From: Hippophae tibetana
Taxonomy: Eukaryota > Streptophyta > Magnoliopsida > Rosales > Elaeagnaceae
Reading direction: 5' to 3'
Assembly (NCBI GenBank): GCA_037013495.1
Contig: CM072810.1
Coordinates: 80,770,449-80,834,448, forward strand
DNA length: 64,000 nucleotides
The position numbers and the translations under genes are program-made. Shown here piece by piece: positions 1-10,978 of this stretch; position 1 is the first letter of the stretch; every line of letters begins with the position of its first letter. The notes beneath the pieces were generated by a model, which saw only the letters and a list, made by a program, of their open reading frames with translations, did no database searches and was not told the origin of the DNA.

Positions 1-3000
1 ATTTAATGTTTTTGTCACACCATTTCCGTTTTACTTACTTTCGATTTTATTCAAAAGTGCTGTAATGAAGATATTGGTGCCCACCTAGGGTTATTTATTA
101 CTATTTTCATTCAAACTATATTCTATAAAAAATATGAGAGAAAGAAAAATAAAATGGATACTATTCACATTTTCAAATACAACAAAAAGTTTAATGAATA
201 TGTGTCGCAACTATTAACTACGATAATCTTGTACTCGTGTATTGAAATGACTATTATAATATATCAAATTGAAGATCATATAGATTCACACATTATTAAT
301 TTTCCTTGCTTTGGAAACTCATTTTTGTACACAAATTCCATCGTTTGCGTCACTTAAATATGGTTTAAAGGTTTTGTTGCACCATTTCTGTTTTACTTCC
401 TTTTGGTTTTATTCAAAAGACCTATAAAGTTGATATTGGGTCCGACCAAGGTTTATTTATAAATTTATTCAATCAATCTCTATTCTTTAAAAAATATAAG
501 AGAAGAGAAAAAGAAGGGAAAACTGCTCACATTTTCAAAAACAAAAAAAGATTTGATAAATATGTGTTCTAACTATTAACTGCGATAATTGTTTACTCCC
601 TTATCGACACTAGAATTACAATATATCAAATCACAGATTGTACAGACTAACACAATATTAATATTCCTTGATTTGGATCTTCATTTTTGAACACAAATGG
701 CATCATCTACATCACTTATCAAGGATTTAATGTTTTTGTCACACCATTTCCGTTTTACTTCCTTTCGATTTTATTCAAAAGTGCTGTAATGAAGTTATTG
801 GTGCCACTCCTAGGGTTATTTATTACTGTTTTCATTCAATCTATATTCTTTAAAAAATATGAGAGAAAGAAAAATAAAATGGATACTATTCACATTTTCA
901 AAAACAAAAAAAAATTTAATGAATATGTGTCGCAACTATTAACTACGAGAATCTTGTACTCGTGTATTGAAACGACTATTATAATATATCAAATTGAAGA
1001 TCGTATAGATTCACACATTATTAATTTTCCTTGCTTTGGAAACTCATTTTTCTACACAAATTCCATCGTTTGCGTCACTTAAATAGGGTGTAATGGTTTT
1101 GTTGCACCATTTCCGTTTTACTTCCTTTCGGATTTATTCAAAAGACCTATAAAGTTGATATTGGGTCCGACCAAGGTTTATTTATTAATTTATTCAATCA
1201 ATCTCTATTCTTTAAAAAATATAAGAGAAGAGAAAAAGAAGGGAATACTGCTCACATTTTCAAAAACAACAAAACATTTGATAAATATGTGTTCTAACTA
1301 TTAACTGCGATAATTGTTTACTCCGTTATCGACACTAGAATTACAATATATCAAATCACAGATTGTACAGACTAACACAATATTAAAATTCCTTGATTTG
1401 GAACCTCATTTTTGAACACAAATGGCATCATTTACATCACTTAGCAAGGATTTAATGTTTTTGTCACACCATTTCCGTTTTACTTACTTTCGATTTTATT
1501 CAAAAGTGCTGTAATGAAGATATTGGTGCCCACCTAGGGTTATTTATTACTATTTTCATTCAAACTATATTCTATAAAAAATATGAGAGAAAGAAAAATA
1601 AAATGGATACTATTCACATTTTCAAATACAACAAAAAGTTTAATGAATATGTGTCGCAACTATTAACTACGATAATCTTGTACTCGTGTATTGAAATGAC
1701 TATTATAATATATCAAATTGAAGATCATATAGATTCACACATTATTAATTTTCCTTGCTTTGGAAACTCATTTTTGTACACAAATTCCATCGTTTGCGTC
1801 ACTTAAATATGGTTTAAAGGTTTTGTTGCACCATTTCTGTTTTACTTCCTTTTGGTTTTATTCAAAAGACCTATAAAGTTGATATTGGGTCCGACCAAGG
1901 TTTATTTATAAATTTATTCAATCAATCTCTATTCTTTAAAAAATATAAGAGAAGAGAAAAAGAAGGGAAAACTGCTCACATTTTCAAAAACAAAAAAAGA
2001 TTTGATAAATATGTGTTCTAACTATTAACTGCGATAATTGTTTACTCCCTTATCGACACTAGAATTACAATATATCAAATCACAGATTGTATAGACTAAC
2101 ACAATATTAATATTCCTTGATTTGGAACCTCATTTTTGAACACAAATGGCATCATTTACATCACTTAGCAAGGATTTAATGTTTTTGTCACACCATTTCC
2201 GTTTTACTTACTTTCGATTTTATTCAAAAGAGTTGTAATGAAGATATTGGATCCCACCTAGGGTTATTTATTATTTTTTTCATTCAATCTATATTCTTAA
2301 AAAAATATGAGAGAAAGAAAAATAAAATGGATACTATTCACATTTTCAAAAACCACAAAAAATATATGAATATGTGTCGCAACTATTAACTACTATAATC
2401 TTGTACTCGTGTATTGAAACGACTATTATAATATATCAAATTGAAGATCGTATAGATTCACACATTATTAATTTTCCTTGCTTTGGAAAGTCATTTTTCT
2501 ACACAAATTCCATCGTTTGCGTCACTTAAATAGGGTGTAAAGGTTTTGTTGCACCATTTCCGTTTTATCGTATAGATTCACACATTATTAATTTTCCTTG
2601 CTTTGGAAACTCATTTTTGTACACAAATTCCATTGTTTGCGTCACTTAAATAGGGTTTAAAGGTTTTGTTGCACCATTTCCGTTTTACTTCCTTTCGGTT
2701 TTATTCAAAAGACCTATAAAGTTGATATTGGTTCCGACCAAGGTTTATTTATAAATTTATTCAATAAATCTTTATTCTTTAAAAAATATAAGAGCAGAGA
2801 AAAAGAAGGTAATACTGCTCACATTTACAAAAACAACAAAACATTTGATAAATATGGGTTCTAACTATTAACTGCGATAATTGTTTACTCCGTTACCGAC
2901 ACTAGAATTACAATATATCAAATCACAGATTGTACAGACTAACACAATATTAATATTCCTTGATTTGGATCTTCATTTTTGAACACAAATGGCATCATTT

Positions 3001-3014
3001 ACATCACTTAGCAA
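1..3014 (+). repeat. Block I: four dimers, 2-dimer pattern
   Basis: Dimers start at 1 (two bases missing), 723, 1448 and 2172. u1 and u3 are near identical in both halves (CTATAAAAAATATG at 122 and 1571, AAATACAACAAAAAG at 174 and 1623), giving a local ~1449 bp period. u2 carries one extra base near 815 (GTGCCACTCC instead of GTGCCCACC), which fuses upstream and downstream frames into a 131-codon open frame, 687-1082. u4 has a 1-base deletion (AAATATATGAATATG) and ends with the 120 bp internal duplication. Confidence 0.88.
2448..2687 (+). repeat. 120 bp direct tandem duplication across an A/B boundary
   Basis: The segment starting TCGTATAGATTCACAC at 2448 and ending CCGTTTTA at 2567 is repeated immediately at 2568-2687. 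Each copy covers the last ~85 bp of A and the first ~30 bp of B. The first copy has GGAAAGTC and TTTTTCTAC; the second has GGAAACTC and TTTTTGTAC, so they differ at several bases. This explains why the next unit starts 843 bp later instead of 724. Confidence 0.93.
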
Positions 3015-3033
3015 GGATTTAATGTTTTTGTCA

Positions 3034-3073
3034 CACCATTTCCGTTTTACTTACTTTCGATTTTATTCAAAAG
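3034..3073 (+). other. Conserved 40 bp block in A (positions 20-59), matched in B at 3396-3435
   Basis: It starts CACCATTTCCG and ends TTTTATTCAAAAG. A and B differ here at only about two or three positions, whereas elsewhere in the monomer roughly a quarter to a third of positions differ. The block recurs in every monomer with minor changes (TTTCAC, CATTTCGG and CTTTGG variants). It is the best candidate for a protein-binding or nucleosome-positioning element, but its function is unknown. Confidence 0.6.
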
Positions 3074-3316
3074 TGCTGTAATGAAGTTATTGGTTCCCAC
3101 CTAGGGTTATTTATTACTGTTTTCATTCAATCTATATTCTTTAAAAAATATGAGAGAAAGAAAAATAAAATGGATACTATTCACATTTTCAAAAACAACA
3201 AAAAAATTAATGAATATGTGTCGCAACTATTAACTACGATAATCTTGTACTCGTGTATTGAAACGACTATTATAATATATCAAATTGAAGATCGTATAGA
3301 TTCACACATTATTAAT

Positions 3317-3333
3317 TTTCCTTGCTTTGGAAA
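3317..3333. other. Short dyad TTTCC-N7-GGAAA in A, kept in B at 3680-3694
   Basis: A has TTTCC TTGCTTT GGAAA and B has TTCC TTGATTT GGAA at the same monomer position, so the arms and the 7-base spacing survive the A/B divergence. The W subtype breaks the right arm (TTGCTATGTAAAC). The arms are only 4-5 bp, so a hairpin would be weak. Confidence 0.45.
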
Positions 3334-3376
3334 CTCATTTTTCTACACAAATTCCATCGTTTGCGTCACTTAAATA

Positions 3377-3738
3377 GGGTGTAAAGGTTTTGTTGCACCA
3401 TTTCCGTTTTACTTCCTTTCGGATTTATTCAAAAGACCTATAAAGTTGATATTGGGTCCGACCAAGGTTTATTTATTAATTTATTCAATCAATCTCTATT
3501 CTTTAAAAAATATAAGAGAAGAGAAAAAGAAGGGAATACTCCTCACATTTTCAAAAACAACAAAACATTTGATAAATATGTGTTCTAACTATTAACTGCG
3601 ATAATTGTTTACTCCCTTATCGACACTAGAATTACAATATATCAAATCAGAGATTGTACAGACTAACACAATATTAATATTCCTTGATTTGGAACTTCAT
3701 TTTTGAACACAAATGGCATCATTTACATCACTTAGCAA
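3377..3738 (+). repeat. Type B monomer (representative, 362 bp)
   Basis: This is the second half of the dimer, shown in u5. It begins GGGTGTAAAGG and ends CATCACTTAGCAA. Diagnostic features are GACCAAGGTTTATTTAT, a homopurine tract (near 3515-3535 in this copy), GACACTAGAATTACAA and TTCCTTGATTTGG. At least two main B subtypes exist in the left third of the window: one with GAGAAGAG and TTATCGACAC (B1), and one with GAGCAGAG, GAAGGTAAT and TTACCGACAC (Bcag). B has an in-frame stop at the point where A reads on (GTGTTCTAAC in B, GTGTCGCAAC in A). Confidence 0.93.
3515..3535 (+). other. Homopurine tract in B monomer (representative)
   Basis: A run of about 20 purines on the + strand, made of GAGAAGAG and GAAAAAGAAGGG. 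It is broken by one C in Bcag copies (GAGCAGAG). A has a looser version at the same place (GAGAGAAAGAAAAATAAAA). The tract recurs in most dimers, so the array contains a regularly spaced polypurine:polypyrimidine element every ~724 bp. Confidence 0.6.
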
Positions 3739-5910
3739 GGATTTAATGTTTTTGTCACACCATTTCCGTTTTACTTACTTTCGATTTTATTCAAAAGTGC
3801 TGTAATGAAGATATTGGTGCCCACCTAGGGTTATTTATTACTATTTTCATTCAAACTATATTCTTTAAAAAATATGAGAGAAAGAAAAATAAAATGGATA
3901 CTATTCACATTTTCCAATACAACAAAAAATTCAATGAATATGTGTCGCAACTATTAACTACGATAATCTTGTACTCGTGTATTGAAACGACTATTATAAT
4001 ATATCAAATTGAAGATCGTATAGATTCACACATTATTAATTTTCCTTGCTTTGGAAACTCATTTTTGAACACAAATTCCATCGTTTGCGTCACTTAAATA
4101 TGGTTTAAAGGTTTTGTTGCACCATTTCCGTTTTACTTCCTTTCGGTTTTATTCAAAAGACCTATAAAGTTGATATTGGTTCCGACCAAGGTTTATTTAT
4201 AAATTTATTCAATAAATCTTTATTCTTTAAAAAATATAAGAGCAGAGAAAAAGAAGGTAATACTGCTCACATTTACAAAAACAACAAAACATTTGATAAA
4301 TATGGGTTCTAACTATTAACTGCGATAATTGTTTACTCCGTTACCGACACTAGAATTACAATATATCAAATCACAGATTGTACAGAGTAACACATTATTA
4401 ATATTCCTTGATTTGGATCTTCATTTTTGAACACAAATGGCATCATTTACATCACTTAGCAAGGATTTAATGTTTTTGTCACACCATTTCCGTTTTACTT
4501 ACTTTCGATTTTATTCAAAAGTGCTATAATGAAGTTATTGGTGCCCACCTAGGGTTATTTATTACTGTTTTCATTCAATCTATATTCTTTAAAAAATATG
4601 AGAGAAAGAAAAATAAAATGGATACTATTCATATTTTCAAAAACAACAAAAAATTTAATGAATATGTGTCGCAACTATTAACTACGATAATCTTGTACTC
4701 GTGTATTGAAACGACTATTATAATATATCAAATTGAAGATCGTATAGATTCACACATTATTAATTTTCCTTGCTTTGGAAACTAATTTTTCTACACAAAT
4801 TCCATTGTTTGCGTCACTTAAATAGGGTGTAAAGGTTTTGTTGCACCATTTCCGTTTTACTTCCTTTCGGATTTATTCAAAAGACCTATAAAGTTGATAT
4901 TGGGTCCAACCAAGGTTTATTTATTAATTTATTCAATCAATCTCTATTCTTTAAAAAATATAAGAGAAGAGAAAAAGAAGGGAATACTCCTCACATTTTC
5001 AAAAACAACAAAACATTTGATAAATATGTGTTCTAACTATTAACTGCGATAATTGTTTACTCCCTTATCGACACTAGAATTACAATATATCAAATCACAG
5101 ATTGTACAGACTAACACAATATTAATATTCCTTGATTTGGATCTTCATTTTTGAACACAAATGGCATCATTTACATCACTTAGCAAGGATTTAATGTTTT
5201 TGTCACACCATTTCCGTTTTACTTACTTTCGATTTTATTCAAAAGTGCTGTAATGAAGTTATTGGTGCCCACCTAGGGTTATTTATTACTGTTTTCATTC
5301 AATCTATATTCTTTAAAAAATATGAGAGAAAGAAAAATAAAATGGATACTATTCACATTCTGAAAAAGAAAAAAAAATTTAATGAATATGTGTCGCAACT
5401 ATTAACTACAATAATATTGTACTCGTGTATTGAAACGAATATTATAATATATCAAATTGAAGATCGTATAGATTCACACATTATTAATTTTCCTTGCTTT
5501 GGAAACTCATTTTTGTACACAAATTCCATTGTTTGCGTCACTTAAATAGGGTTTATAGGTTTTGTTGCACCATTTCCGTTTTACTTCCTTTCGGTTTTAT
5601 TCAAAAGACCTATAAAGTTGATATTGGTTCCGACCAAGGTTTATTTATAAATTTATTCAATAAATCTTTATTCTTTAAAAAATATAAGAGCAGAGAAAAA
5701 GAAGGTAATACTGCTCACATTTACAAAAACAACAAAACATTTGATAAATATGGGTTCTAACTATTAACTGCGATAATTGTTTACTCCGTTACCGACACTA
5801 GAATTACAATATATCAAATCACAGATTGTACAGACTAACACAATATTAATATTCCTTGATTTGGATCTTCATTTTTGAACACAAATGGCATCATTTACAT
5901 CACTTAGCAA

Positions 5911-8806
5911 GGATTTAATGTTTTTGTCACACCATTTCCGTTTTACTTACTTTCGATTTTATTCAAAAGTGCTGTAATGAAGTTATTGGTGCCCACCTAG
6001 GGTTATTTATTACTGTTTTCATTCAATCTATATTCTTTAAAAAATATGAGAGAAAGAAAAATAAAATGGATACTATTCACATTTTCAAAAACAACAAAAA
6101 AATTAATGAATATGTGTCGCAACTATTAACTACGATAATCTTGTACTCGTGTATTGAAACGACTATTATAATATATCAAATTGAAGATCGTATAGATTCA
6201 CACATTATTAATTTTCCTTGCTTTGGAAACTCATTTTTCTACACAAATTCCATCGTTTGCGTCACTTAAATAGGGTGTAAAGGTTTTGTTGCACCATTTC
6301 CGTTTTACTTCCTTTCGGATTTATTCAAAAGACCTATAAAGTTGATATTGGGTCCGACCAAGGTTTATTTATTAATTTATTCAATCAATCTCTATTCTTT
6401 AAAAAATATAAGAGAAGAGAAAAAGAAGGGAATACTCCTCACATTTTCAAAAACAACAAAACATTTGATAAATATGTGTTCTAACTATTAACTGCGATAA
6501 TTGTTTACTCCCTTATCGACACTAGAATTACAATATATCAAATCACAGATTGTACAGACTAACACAATATTAATATTCCTTGATTTGGAACTTCATTTTT
6601 GAACACAAATGGCATCATTTACATCACTTAGCAAGGATTTAATGTTTTTGTCACACCATTTCCGTTTTACTTACTTTCGATTTTATTCAAAAGTGCTGTA
6701 ATGAAGATATTGGTGCCCACCTAGGGTTATTTATTACTATTTTCATTCAAACTATATTCTTTAAAAAATATGAGAGAAAGAAAAATAAAATGGATACTAT
6801 TCACATTTTCAAATACAACAAAAAATTTAATGAATATGTGTCGCAACTATTAACTACGATAATCTTGTACTCGTGTATTGAAACGACTATTATAATATAT
6901 CAAATTGAAGATCGTATAGATTCACACATTATTAATTTTCCTTGCTTTGGAAACTCATTTTTGAACACAAATTCCATCGTTTGCGTCACTTAAATATGGT
7001 TTAAAGGTTTTGTTGCACCATTTCCGTTTTACTTCCTTTCGGTTTTATTCAAAAGACCTATAAAGTTGATATTGGTTCCGACCAAGGTTTATTTATAAAT
7101 TTATTCAATAAATCTTTATTCTTTAAAAAATATAAGAGCAGAGAAAAAGAAGGTAATACTGCTCACATTTACAAAAACAACAAAACATTTGATAAATATG
7201 GGTTCTAACTATTAACTGCGATAATTGTTTACTCCGTTACCGACACTAGAATTACAATATATCAAATCACAGATTGTACAGACTAACACATTATTAATAT
7301 TCCTTGATTTGGATCTTCATTTTTGAACACAAATGGCATCATTTACATCACTTAGCAAGGATTTAATGTTTTTGTCACACCATTTCCGTTTTACTTACTT
7401 TCGATTTTATTCAAAAGTGCTGTAATGAAGTTATTGGTGCCCACCTAGGGTTATTTATTACTGTTTTCATTCAATCTATATTCTTTAAAAAATATGAGAG
7501 AAAGAAAAATAAAATGGATACTATTCACATTTTCAAAAACAACAAAAAATTTAATGAATATGTGTCGCAACTATTAACTACGATAATCTTGTACTCGTGT
7601 ATTGAAACGACTATTATAATATATCAAATTGAAGATCGTATAGATTCACACATTATTAATTTTCCTTGCTTTGGAAACTAATTTTTCTACACAAATTCCA
7701 TCGTTTGCGTCACTTAAATAGGGTGTAAAGGTTTTGTTGCACCATTTCCGTTTTACTTCCTTTCGGATTTATTCAAAAGACCTATAAAGTTGTAATTGGG
7801 TCCAACCAAGGTTTATTTATTAATTTATTCAATCAATCTCTATTCTTTAAAAAATATAAGAGAAGAGAAAAAGAAGGGAATACTCCTCACATTTTCAAAA
7901 ACAACAAAACATTTGATAAATATGTGTTCTAACTATTAACTGCGATAATTGTTTACTCCTTTATCGACACTAGAATTACAATATATCAAATCACAGATTG
8001 TACAGACTAACACAATATTAATATTCCTTGATTTGGATCTTCATTTTTGAACACAAATGGCATCATTTACATCACTTAGCAAGGATTTAATGTTTTTGTC
8101 ACACCATTTCCGTTTTACTTACTTTCGATTTTATTCAAAAGTGCTGTAATGAAGTTATTGGTGCCCACCTAGGGTTATTTATTACTGTTTTCATTCAATC
8201 TATATTCTTTAAAAAATATGAGAGAAAGAAAAATAAAATGGATACTATTCACATTCCGAAAAAGAAAAAAAAATTTAATGAATATGTGTCGCAACTATTA
8301 ACTACAATAATATTGTACTCGTGTATTGAAACGACTATTATAATATATCAAATTGAAGATCGTATAGATTCACACATTATTAATTTTCCTTGCTTTGGAA
8401 ACTCATTTTTCTACACAAATTCCATCGTTTGCGTCACTTAAATAGGGTTTAAAGGTTTTGTTGCACCATTTCCGTTTTACTTCCTTTCGGTTTTATTCAA
8501 AAGACCTATAAAGTTGATATTGGTTCCGACCAAGGTTTATTTATAAATTTATTCAATAAATCTTTATTCTTTAAAAAATATAAGAGCAGAGAAAAAGAAG
8601 GTAATACTGCTCACATTTACAAAAACAACAAAACATTTGATAAATATGGGTTCTAACTATTAACTGCGATAATTGTTTACTCCGTTACCGACACTAGAAT
8701 TACAATATATCAAATCACAGATTGTACAGACTAACACAATATTAATATTCCTTGATTTGGATCTTCATTTTTGAACACAAATGGCATCATTTACATCACT
8801 TAGCAA
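5911..8806 (+). repeat. Block II HOR copy 2 (I-Y-N-K)
   Basis: Complete four-dimer copy, 2896 bp, exactly one period after copy 1. The N dimer's B monomer carries GTTGTAATTGGG near 7791 where most copies have GTTGATATTGGG. That mark is shared with u18 at about 12856 and helps trace later rearrangement. Confidence 0.92.
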
Positions 8807-10978
8807 GGATTTAATGTTTTTGTCACACCATTTCCGTTTTACTTACTTTCGATTTTATTCAAAAGTGCTGTAATGAAGTTATTGGTGCCCACCTAGGGTT
8901 ATTTATTACTGTTTTCATTCAATCTATATTCTTTAAAAAATATGAGAGAAAGAAAAATAAAATGGATACTATTCACATTTTCAAAAACAACAAAAAAATT
9001 AATGAATATGTGTCGCAACTATTAACTACGATAATCTTGTACTCGTGTATTGAAACGACTATTATAATATATCAAATTGAAGATCGTATAGATTCACACA
9101 TTATTAATTTTCCTTGCTTTGGAAACTCATTTTTCTACACAAATTCCATCGTTTGCGTCACTTAAATAGGGTGTAAAGGTTTTGTTGCACCATTTCCGTT
9201 TTACTTCCTTTCGGATTTATTCAAAAGACCTATAAAGTTGATATTGGGTCCGACCAAGGTTTATTTATTAATTTATTCAATCAATCTCTATTCTTTAAAA
9301 AATCGAAGAGAAGAGAAAAAGAAGGGAATACTCCTCACATTTTCAAAAACAACAAAACATTTGATAAATATGTGTTCTAACTATTAACTGCGATAATTGT
9401 TTACTCCCTTATCGACACTAGAATTACAATATATCAAATCACAGATTGTACAGACTAACACAATATTAATATTCCTTGATTTGGAACTTCATTTTTGAAC
9501 ACAAATGGCATCATTTACATCACTTAGCAAGGATTTAATGTTTTTGTCACACCATTTCCGTTTTACTTACTTTCGATTTTATTCAAAAGTGCTGTAATGA
9601 AGATATTGGTGCCCACCTAGGGTTATTTATTACTATTTTCATTCAAACTATATTCTTTAAAAAATATGAGAGAAAGAAAAATAAAATGGATACTATTCAC
9701 ATTTTCAAATACAACAAAAAATTTAATGAATATGTGTCGCAACTATTAACTACGATAATCTTGTACTCGTGTATTGAAACGACTATTATAATATATCAAA
9801 TTGAAGATCGTATAGATTCACACATTATTAATTTTCCTTGCTTTGGAAACTCATTTTTGTACACAAATTCCATCGTTTGGGTCACTTAAATATGGTTTAA
9901 AGGTTTTGTTGCACCATTTCCGTTTTACTTCCTTTCGGTTTTATTCAAAAGACCTATAAAGTTGATATTGGTTCCGACCAAGGTTTATTTATAAATTTAT
10001 TCAATAAATCTTTATTCTTTAAAAAATATAAGAGCAGAGAAAAAGAAGGTAATACTGCTCACATTTACAAAAACAACAAAACATTTGATAAATATGGGTT
10101 CTAACTATTAACTGCGATAATTGTTTACTCCGTTACCGACACTAGAATTACAATATATCAAATCACAGATTGTACAGACTAACACATTATTAATATTCCT
10201 TGATTTGGATCTTCATTTTTGAACACAAATGGCATCATTTACATCACTTAGCAAGGATTTAATGTTTTTGTCACACCATTTCCGTTTTACTTACTTTCGA
10301 TTTTATTCAAAAGTGCTGTAATGAAGTTATTGGTGCCCACCTAGGGTTATTTATTACTGTTTTCATTCAATCTATATTCTTTAAAAAATATGAGAGAAAG
10401 AAAAATAAAATGGATACTATTCACATTTTCAAAAACAACAAAAAATTTAATGAATATGTGTCGCAACTATTAACTACGATAATCTTGTACTCGTGTATTG
10501 AAACGACTATTATAATATATCAAATTGAAGATCGTATAGATTCACACCTTATTAATTTTCCTTGCTTTGGAAACTAATTTTTCTACACAAATTCCATCGT
10601 TTGCGTCACTTAAATAGGGTGTAAAGGTTTTGTTGCACCATTTCCGTTTTACTTCCTTTCGGATTTATTCAAAAGACCTATAAAGTTGATATTGGGTCCA
10701 ACCAAGGTTTATTTATTAATTTATTCAATCAATCTCTATTCTTTAAAAAATATAAGAGAAGAGAAAAAGAAGGGAATACTCCTCACATTTTCAAAAACAA
10801 AAAAAGATTTGATAAATATGTGTTCTAACTATTAACTGCGATAATTGTTTACTCCCTTATCGACACTAGAATTACAATATATCAAATCACAGATTGTATA
10901 GACTAACACAATATTAATATTCCTTGATTTGGAACCTCATTTTTGAACACAAATGGCATCATTTACATCACTTAGCAA
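8807..10978 (+). repeat. Block II HOR copy 3, shortened (I-Y-N)
   Basis: Three dimers; the expected K dimer is absent. Marks are AAAAATCGAAGAG near 9298, GTTTGGGTCAC near 9876 and CACACCTTATT near 10544. The last B monomer ends with ACAAAAAAAGATTTG, GATTGTATAGAC and GGAACCTC, the combination seen at the end of u3, so the right edge looks like a recombination junction. Confidence 0.85.

Larger units (their letters stand above)
3015..3376 (+). repeat. Type A monomer (representative, 362 bp)
   Basis: This is the first half of the dimer, shown in u5. It begins GGATTTAATG and ends GTCACTTAAATA. Diagnostic features are CACCTAGGGTTATTTATT in the first third, a purine-rich stretch near 3150-3165, ATGGATACTATTCACAT at 3170, and TTCCTTGCTTTGGAAAC near 3318-3334. 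It aligns end to end with the following B monomer; by eye roughly 70-75% of positions agree. A monomers fall into subtypes (named I, Y, N, K, W, L and others here, from the translated differences) whose order defines the higher-order repeats. Confidence 0.93.
3015..5910 (+). repeat. Block II HOR copy 1 (I-Y-N-K)
   Basis: Complete four-dimer copy, 2896 bp. It differs from copy 2 at scattered single bases, for example GGTTCCCACC near 3092 (GGTGCCCACC in copy 2), a cytosine giving TTTCCAATAC near 3912, and AAACGAATATT near 5435. Confidence 0.92.

Noticed and set aside
132-160. AATAAA and TATA-like strings as gene signals
   Set aside because: AAAAATAAAATGG and TATAATATATC occur in every unit as expected of AT-rich sequence; with no gene beside them they carry no support as polyadenylation or promoter sites.
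2327-3170. Transposon or insertion at the longer unit
   Set aside because: The extra 120 bp is a direct copy of the preceding satellite sequence with no terminal inverted repeats and no foreign sequence. The same holds at 16322-16561.
3318-3334. CENP-B box in TTCCTTGCTTTGGAAAC
   Set aside because: Only the TTGGAAAC part matches. The essential TTCG and CGGG elements are absent, so this is not a CENP-B box by the usual definition.
3515-3535. Retroelement polypurine tract or LTR remnant
   Set aside because: No primer-binding site, TG...CA ends, gag/pol coding sequence or long terminal repeat is present; the purine run is simply part of the monomer.
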